Shown here one piece after another: positions 16,746 through 18,749 of a stretch of DNA of 18,749 nucleotides. Under the pieces are notes generated by a model. It had not been told where the DNA came from and searched no databases. It saw nothing but the letters and a program-made list of their open reading frames with translations. The stretch comes from an uncultured Ruminococcus sp. (lineage in GTDB: Bacteria > Bacillota > Clostridia > Oscillospirales > Ruminococcaceae): positions 1 through 18,749 of the forward strand of contig CAMCOJ010000004.1 of the NCBI GenBank assembly GCA_945876405.1, written 5' to 3'. Numbering within the stretch: the stretch's first letter is position 1; each line of letters starts with the position of its first letter. A program made the translations under genes and the position numbers.

Positions 16746-17132
16746 TTATTTGAATGAAAGCATGATACCGCAGTCAGTCATGTCAAAGGCACCGCAGTAG
16801 TACCGTATAGCTGACGGAATATCGTCTTTCAGAATAACCTCCGCCACATCGAACCTCGGCTGCTTTTCAAGGGGGTTTTTGTAGCTGAACCAGGCTGCTG
16901 TTTTGATTATCCTTCTTTTCTTGGTATAATCAACTGCATCTATCCCGGATACAAGACAGTCTTCCTTCCGTGATTTTACCTCGATAAATGCTATCGTATC
17001 ACTGTTTTCAGCGATTATATCAATCTCTCCCTTAGGACAGCTGAAATTTCTTGTTACTATGCTGTAGCCGTGTTTTTCAACATATCTGCAAACAGCATCT
17101 TCTCCCCTGTTACCCAAATCTCTTTTTGTCAT
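16746..17132 (-). CDS. yraN: UPF0102 (YraN) family putative nuclease
   Basis: A 128-aa member of the YraN/UPF0102 family, which has an endonuclease-like fold and no firmly established role. The core signature is present: GNRGEDAVCRYVEKHGYSI at the N-terminus, then GEIDII with E36 and D38, and FIEVKSR with E51 and K53, the acidic-plus-lysine set typical of such nucleases. Its ATG overlaps the 3' end of rnhB by 23 bases in another frame, and I see no Shine-Dalgarno site in front, so translation is probably coupled to rnhB. The pairing with rnhB is conserved in many bacteria and suggests a nucleic-acid role. Confidence 0.92.
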   Translation of the reverse strand: MTKRDLGNRGEDAVCRYVEKHGYSIVTRNFSCPKGEIDIIAENSDTIAFIEVKSRKEDCLVSGIDAVDYTKKRRIIKTAAWFSYKNPLEKQPRFDVAEVILKDDIPSAIRYYCGAFDMTDCGIMLSFK

Positions 17133-17751
17133 AGTATTTTTTAAGAAAACTCATTCTGTGTATTTCAGAAGGACCGTGTTCGTCTATCATCTGATAATGA
17201 AGTTTTGTACCGTATCCCTTATGTTTCTCAAAAGCATATCCCGGATACTTTTCAGCCATCTCTGCCATATATCTGTCTCTTGCGACCTTGGCAAGAACTG
17301 AGGCTGCTGCTATGCTGGCTGAAAGAGCATCACCCTTTACAACAGAACGTACTTCAGTGTCTTCTATGTCAGGACACTTGTTTCCGTCTGCCATGACAAG
17401 TGACGGTTTCACTCCCAGTCCTTCAACGGCTCTCTTCATCGCCAGCATGGCTGCATTAAGTATGTTGATTTTTTCAATCTCATCAACACTGGCAGTGGCT
17501 ATACACCACGCTTCTGATTTTTCCTTTATCTCATCAAAAAGCAGGTCACGCTTTTTTTCTGTAAGTTTTTTACTGTCATTAAGTCCGTCTATTACAGCAC
17601 CTTTTTTCAGAATCACTGCTGCAGCAAAAACATCACCTGCAAGCGGCCCTCTTCCTGCTTCATCAGTTCCGCAGATTAAACCTCCGGGAAATTCATTTCC
17701 CACAGCTTCATCAAATTCGTAAAGAGCAGATAAATCTTTTTTCTCCGCCAT
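17110..17751 (-). CDS. rnhB: Ribonuclease HII
   Basis: Endonuclease that nicks RNA in RNA-DNA hybrids, removing misincorporated ribonucleotides and primer remnants. From the ATG at 17751 the 213-aa protein has D30-E31 in GTDEAGRGPLAG, LNDSKKL (58-63), D122 in MADGNKCP, D141 in VKGDALSASIAAAS and the C-terminal HKGYGTKLHY segment, the RNase HII (not HIII) pattern. I use 17751 because GGAGG sits six bases upstream and the alternative frame to 17907 would run deep into rbgA without homology. The ATG comes one base after the rbgA stop (TAATATG), so translation is coupled. Confidence 0.97.
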   Translation of the reverse strand: MAEKKDLSALYEFDEAVGNEFPGGLICGTDEAGRGPLAGDVFAAAVILKKGAVIDGLNDSKKLTEKKRDLLFDEIKEKSEAWCIATASVDEIEKINILNAAMLAMKRAVEGLGVKPSLVMADGNKCPDIEDTEVRSVVKGDALSASIAAASVLAKVARDRYMAEMAEKYPGYAFEKHKGYGTKLHYQMIDEHGPSEIHRMSFLKKYYDKKRFG

Positions 17752-17752
17752 A

Positions 17753-18622
17753 TTATTCCTCCGGTTTTTCAAGAGATATGCAGCCTGTCTTCCCGGCACG
17801 GAATTCGTCAAGGAGCATAATAGCCGCTCTCTCGGTATTAACCTCACCGCCGGAGATAAGCATGCCTCTCTTCCTTCCGAGAAGTTCAAGAAGTTCTTTC
17901 CCGTCAAGACCTTCGGAATCCATCTTGTAGCGTTCCTTCAGACATGCCGGATAGTTTTCCGCAAGATATTCAAGAAGAAGCATAGCAAGGGTTTCAATAT
18001 CAAGTATATCATCCCTTATAGCACCTGTAAATGCAAGTTTTCTTGCAACAAGCTGGTCATCAAACTTCGGCCAGAGCACTCCCGGCATGTCAAGCATCTC
18101 TATCCTGTCCCCGAGTTTTACCCACTGTTTGGTTCTCGTAACGCCTGGACGGTCTTCAACCTTCGCCTTTTTACTTCCGGACATACGGTTGATAAATGAA
18201 GACTTGCCAACGTTAGGGATACCTACTACCATTACTCTTAAGGGCGCACCGACCATTCCCTTTGCTTTTCTTGTCTCAATAAGATCTTTCAGAACCTGAT
18301 TTTCAAGAGCAGATGTGAATGCCTTCAGACCTTTTCCGGATTTGCAGTCCATTGAAACTGCCGCTATTCCTTTTTTTCTGAAGTATGATATCCATCTGTC
18401 CGTTATATTGTTGTCAGCCATATCACGCTTGTTCAGAACAAGCAGTCTCGGCTTTCCGGCAGTCATTCTTCCCATCTCGGGATTCTGACTGCTTAGTGGT
18501 ATACGGGCATCTATAATTTCCACTACAGCATCAACAAGCGAAAGATTTTCCTTTATACTTCTTCTTGTTTTTGCCATATGTCCCGGAAACCACTGAATTG
18601 ACTTTATTTCAGTTTCAGCCAT
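17753..18622 (-). CDS. rbgA: Ribosome assembly GTPase RbgA (YlqF)
   Basis: Circularly permuted GTPase that acts in late maturation of the 50S ribosomal subunit. The motif order is permuted as expected: G4 NKRD (64-67), G5 CKSGKG (93-98), then G1 GIPNVGKSS (134-142), G2 PGVTR (159-163) and G3 DMPG (178-181). The N-terminal WFPGHMAKT carries the conserved H15. The C-terminal helical domain (about 205-289) completes a normal-length 289-aa protein. The ATG at 18622 follows AGGAAG at seven bases and lies 37 bases after lepB. The neighbours lepB and rnhB match the common clostridial order, usually downstream of rplS. Confidence 0.97.
   Translation of the reverse strand: MAETEIKSIQWFPGHMAKTRRSIKENLSLVDAVVEIIDARIPLSSQNPEMGRMTAGKPRLLVLNKRDMADNNITDRWISYFRKKGIAAVSMDCKSGKGLKAFTSALENQVLKDLIETRKAKGMVGAPLRVMVVGIPNVGKSSFINRMSGSKKAKVEDRPGVTRTKQWVKLGDRIEMLDMPGVLWPKFDDQLVARKLAFTGAIRDDILDIETLAMLLLEYLAENYPACLKERYKMDSEGLDGKELLELLGRKRGMLISGGEVNTERAAIMLLDEFRAGKTGCISLEKPEE
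17758..17762 (-). promoter_or_regulatory. Ribosome binding site that sets the rnhB start
   Basis: Minus-strand GGAGG inside the last codons of rbgA, six bases before the rnhB ATG at 17751. It supports this start over the 52-codon longer frame. Confidence 0.85.
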
Positions 18623-18659
18623 ATTTTTACTTCCTGTCTCTGAAAATTTATATTTTTAA

Positions 18660-18749
18660 TTAGAAAAAGACTTTAAAATCCTTAAACGGAGAATAACGTA
18701 AAAACACCTTGCCAAGTATGTCTTCTTCATCTACGAATCCAACAATAAC
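18660..18749 (-). CDS. lepB: C-terminal fragment, probable type I signal peptidase
   Basis: Only the last 29 codons and a TAA stop are inside the window; the gene continues past the right edge. The peptide contains GFVDEEDILGKVFLRYSPF, which resembles the end of type I signal peptidases (a G-x-V-x-x-x-x-I-x-GK-x-x-x-R pattern before the terminus). Position directly upstream of rbgA-rnhB also fits lepB in clostridia. The catalytic Ser and Lys and the membrane anchor lie outside the window, so the call rests on a short match and gene order. Confidence 0.7.
   Translation of the reverse strand, partial: VIVGFVDEEDILGKVFLRYSPFKDFKVFF

Noticed and set aside
17752..17907. Upstream extension of rnhB by 52 codons
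   Set aside because: It would overlap rbgA extensively, has no homology to RNase HII, and the ATG at 17751 has an ideal GGAGG site.

Overview
The window looks like one contig fragment from a low-to-moderate GC member of the Bacillota, most plausibly a gut or rumen Ruminococcus-type clostridium. This is an inference. It rests on Gram-positive style Shine-Dalgarno sites, near-consensus sigma-A promoters, the order lepB-rbgA-rnhB-yraN, a SecA with the long charged NBD2 insertion I associate with clostridia, and a GH5 cellulase. Almost everything is core housekeeping machinery encoded on the minus strand. I found no mobile element, CRISPR array, prophage, tRNA or rRNA, and no clearly new multi-gene system.

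Layout. Positions 1-1327 (+) hold a GH5 endoglucanase whose first 55 bases are an exact copy of positions 2147-2201, inside the next gene, so its apparent N-terminus is not trustworthy. Positions 1328-1550 hold four consecutive inverted repeats. Then come an EF-G-2-type translation factor paralogue (1551-3632, -) and secA (3823-6582, -), each with its own promoter and terminator. Divergent from secA is a small HD-domain protein (6852-7376, +) with a TTGATA-N17-TATAAT promoter; it meets the minus-strand genes at a shared terminator. Positions 7424-10941 (-) hold lon, ysxC and a GNAT acetyltransferase, read in that order. Positions 11042-14364 (-) hold tig, clpP and clpX, ending in a strong terminator that abuts the lon promoter. 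Positions 14468-16676 (-) hold thrC and a metallophosphoesterase. Positions 16746-18749 (-) hold the lepB 3' end, rbgA, rnhB and yraN, tightly packed and partly overlapping.

How the genes fit together. Trigger factor, ClpP, ClpX and Lon form a proteostasis block covering folding of new chains and ATP-dependent degradation. SecA and signal peptidase I serve protein export. YsxC and RbgA are ribosome-assembly GTPases, and the EF-G-like protein is a translational GTPase paralogue. RNase HII removes RNA from DNA, and threonine synthase completes threonine biosynthesis. The points most worth a second look are the 55-base duplication at the left edge, the divergent G motifs of the EF-G-like protein, the orphan HD protein, the hairpin cluster and the odd start of lon.
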